Positions 6,313 to 6,823 of a DNA stretch of 6,823 bases are shown piece after piece. Below the pieces are notes generated by a model that had not been told where the DNA came from, ran no database searches, and worked only from the letters and a program-made list of their open reading frames with translations. Numbering within the stretch: position 1 is the first letter of the stretch; every line of letters starts with the position of its first letter. The DNA is from Rhodocyclaceae bacterium (lineage in GTDB: Bacteria > Pseudomonadota > Gammaproteobacteria > Burkholderiales > Rhodocyclaceae): assembly GCA_023253415.1 (NCBI GenBank), contig JALRGK010000250.1, positions 1 through 6,823 of the forward strand, given 5' to 3'. The translations under genes were made by a program, and so were the position numbers.

Positions 6313-6342
6313 CGCTCCTCTGTTATCTGAAAGGAAACCGCC

Positions 6343-6823
6343 GTGTTAGAAGCTTACCGCAGCCATGTTGCCGAGCGTGCCGCCCTGGGGATCCCCCCGC
6401 TGCCGTTGAATGCCCAACAGACCGCTGATCTGGTCGAACTGCTGAAGAACCCGCCCAAAGGCGAAGAAGATTTTCTGGTTGAGCTCATCACCTACCGCGT
6501 GCCGGCCGGTGTGGATGACGCAGCCCGCGTCAAGGCCGGTTTCCTGGATGCTGTTGCCAAGGGTAGCGTCAGCTGCGCGCTCATCTCGCGCGTCCGCGCC
6601 ACCGAACTGCTGGGCACCATGCTCGGCGGTTACAACGTCAAGCCGTTGATCGACCTGCTGGGTGATGCCGAATGTGGCGCCGCCGCCGCTGAAGGCCTCA
6701 AGAAGACCCTGCTGGTGTTCGACTACTTCCATGATGTGAAGGAACTGGCCGACAAGGGCAATGCCAACGCCAAGGCTGTGATGCAGTCGTGGGCCGATGC
6801 TGAATGGTTCACTTCGCGTCCGG
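6343..6823 (+). CDS. acnB: aconitate hydratase B (bifunctional 2-methylisocitrate dehydratase), 5' part
   Basis: AcnB interconverts citrate and isocitrate in the TCA cycle using a [4Fe-4S] cluster, and also acts on 2-methyl-cis-aconitate in propionate breakdown. About 160 codons of the usual 850-870 are present; the gene runs off the right edge. I translated the frame directly. It begins VLEAYRSHVAERAALGIPPL and includes VELLKNPPKGEEDF, ELLGTMLGGYNVKPLIDLL and VMQSWADAEWF, which match the N-terminal HEAT-like domain of gammaproteobacterial AcnB. The cluster Cys residues are much further downstream and not in view. The start is GTG at 6343, with AAGGA (6331-6335) seven bases upstream. The gene is divergent from the NlpC/P60 gene across a 277-base gap. 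In E. coli apo-AcnB binds mRNAs, including its own; whether the structured leader here matters for that is speculation. Confidence 0.97.
   Translation, partial: MLEAYRSHVAERAALGIPPLPLNAQQTADLVELLKNPPKGEEDFLVELITYRVPAGVDDAARVKAGFLDAVAKGSVSCALISRVRATELLGTMLGGYNVKPLIDLLGDAECGAAAAEGLKKTLLVFDYFHDVKELADKGNANAKAVMQSWADAEWFTSRP

Noticed and set aside
6346..6732. Minus-strand 128-codon open frame opposite acnB
   Set aside because: The plus frame matches AcnB throughout, so this is its complement.
1..6823. Mobile elements, CRISPR arrays, tRNA, rRNA or known riboswitches
   Set aside because: I saw no regularly spaced repeats, no transposase-like product, no tRNA cloverleaf and no rRNA-like stretch; all long frames are accounted for by housekeeping genes.

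Overview
The window comes from a gammaproteobacterium-like genome with moderately high GC coding DNA. It holds seven recognisable protein genes, two of them cut by the window edges. Support for the assignment is the Proteobacteria-style rnfABCD order, a class 2 (quinone-linked) PyrD, a Bpt-type N-end-rule aminoacyltransferase, and an AcnB close to the gammaproteobacterial form. Genus cannot be fixed from the sequence alone.

Layout from left to right. On the minus strand, positions 1-3442 carry rnfA, rnfB, rnfC and a 3'-truncated rnfD, transcribed from right to left and tightly packed. They encode part of a membrane-bound ion-translocating electron-transfer complex; rnfG and rnfE would be expected beyond the left edge. 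A 166-base gap (3443-3608) holds a candidate rnf promoter and a 9-bp inverted repeat. Next, still on the minus strand, come pyrD (quinone-dependent dihydroorotate dehydrogenase) and bpt (aspartate/glutamate leucyltransferase or arginyltransferase-like), joined by a 4-base ATGA overlap. A strong intrinsic terminator at 5446-5477 separates bpt from an upstream minus-strand gene for a secreted NlpC/P60 cysteine peptidase. After a 277-base AT-richer divergent gap, acnB (aconitase B) starts on the plus strand with a GTG codon and a clear ribosome binding site, and runs off the right edge.

How the genes fit together: Rnf and PyrD are both inner-membrane redox systems using FMN. Rnf links reduced ferredoxin or NADH to ion movement, while PyrD feeds electrons from pyrimidine synthesis into the quinone pool. 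Bpt acts in N-degron tagging, the NlpC/P60 protein in cell-wall remodelling, and AcnB in the TCA cycle. They look like a housekeeping region rather than a single pathway. No mobile element, CRISPR array, tRNA or rRNA was seen. I found no convincing new system; the points most worth checking are the structured acnB/nlpC intergenic region, the apparent lack of a promoter for bpt-pyrD, and the placement of bpt next to pyrD.
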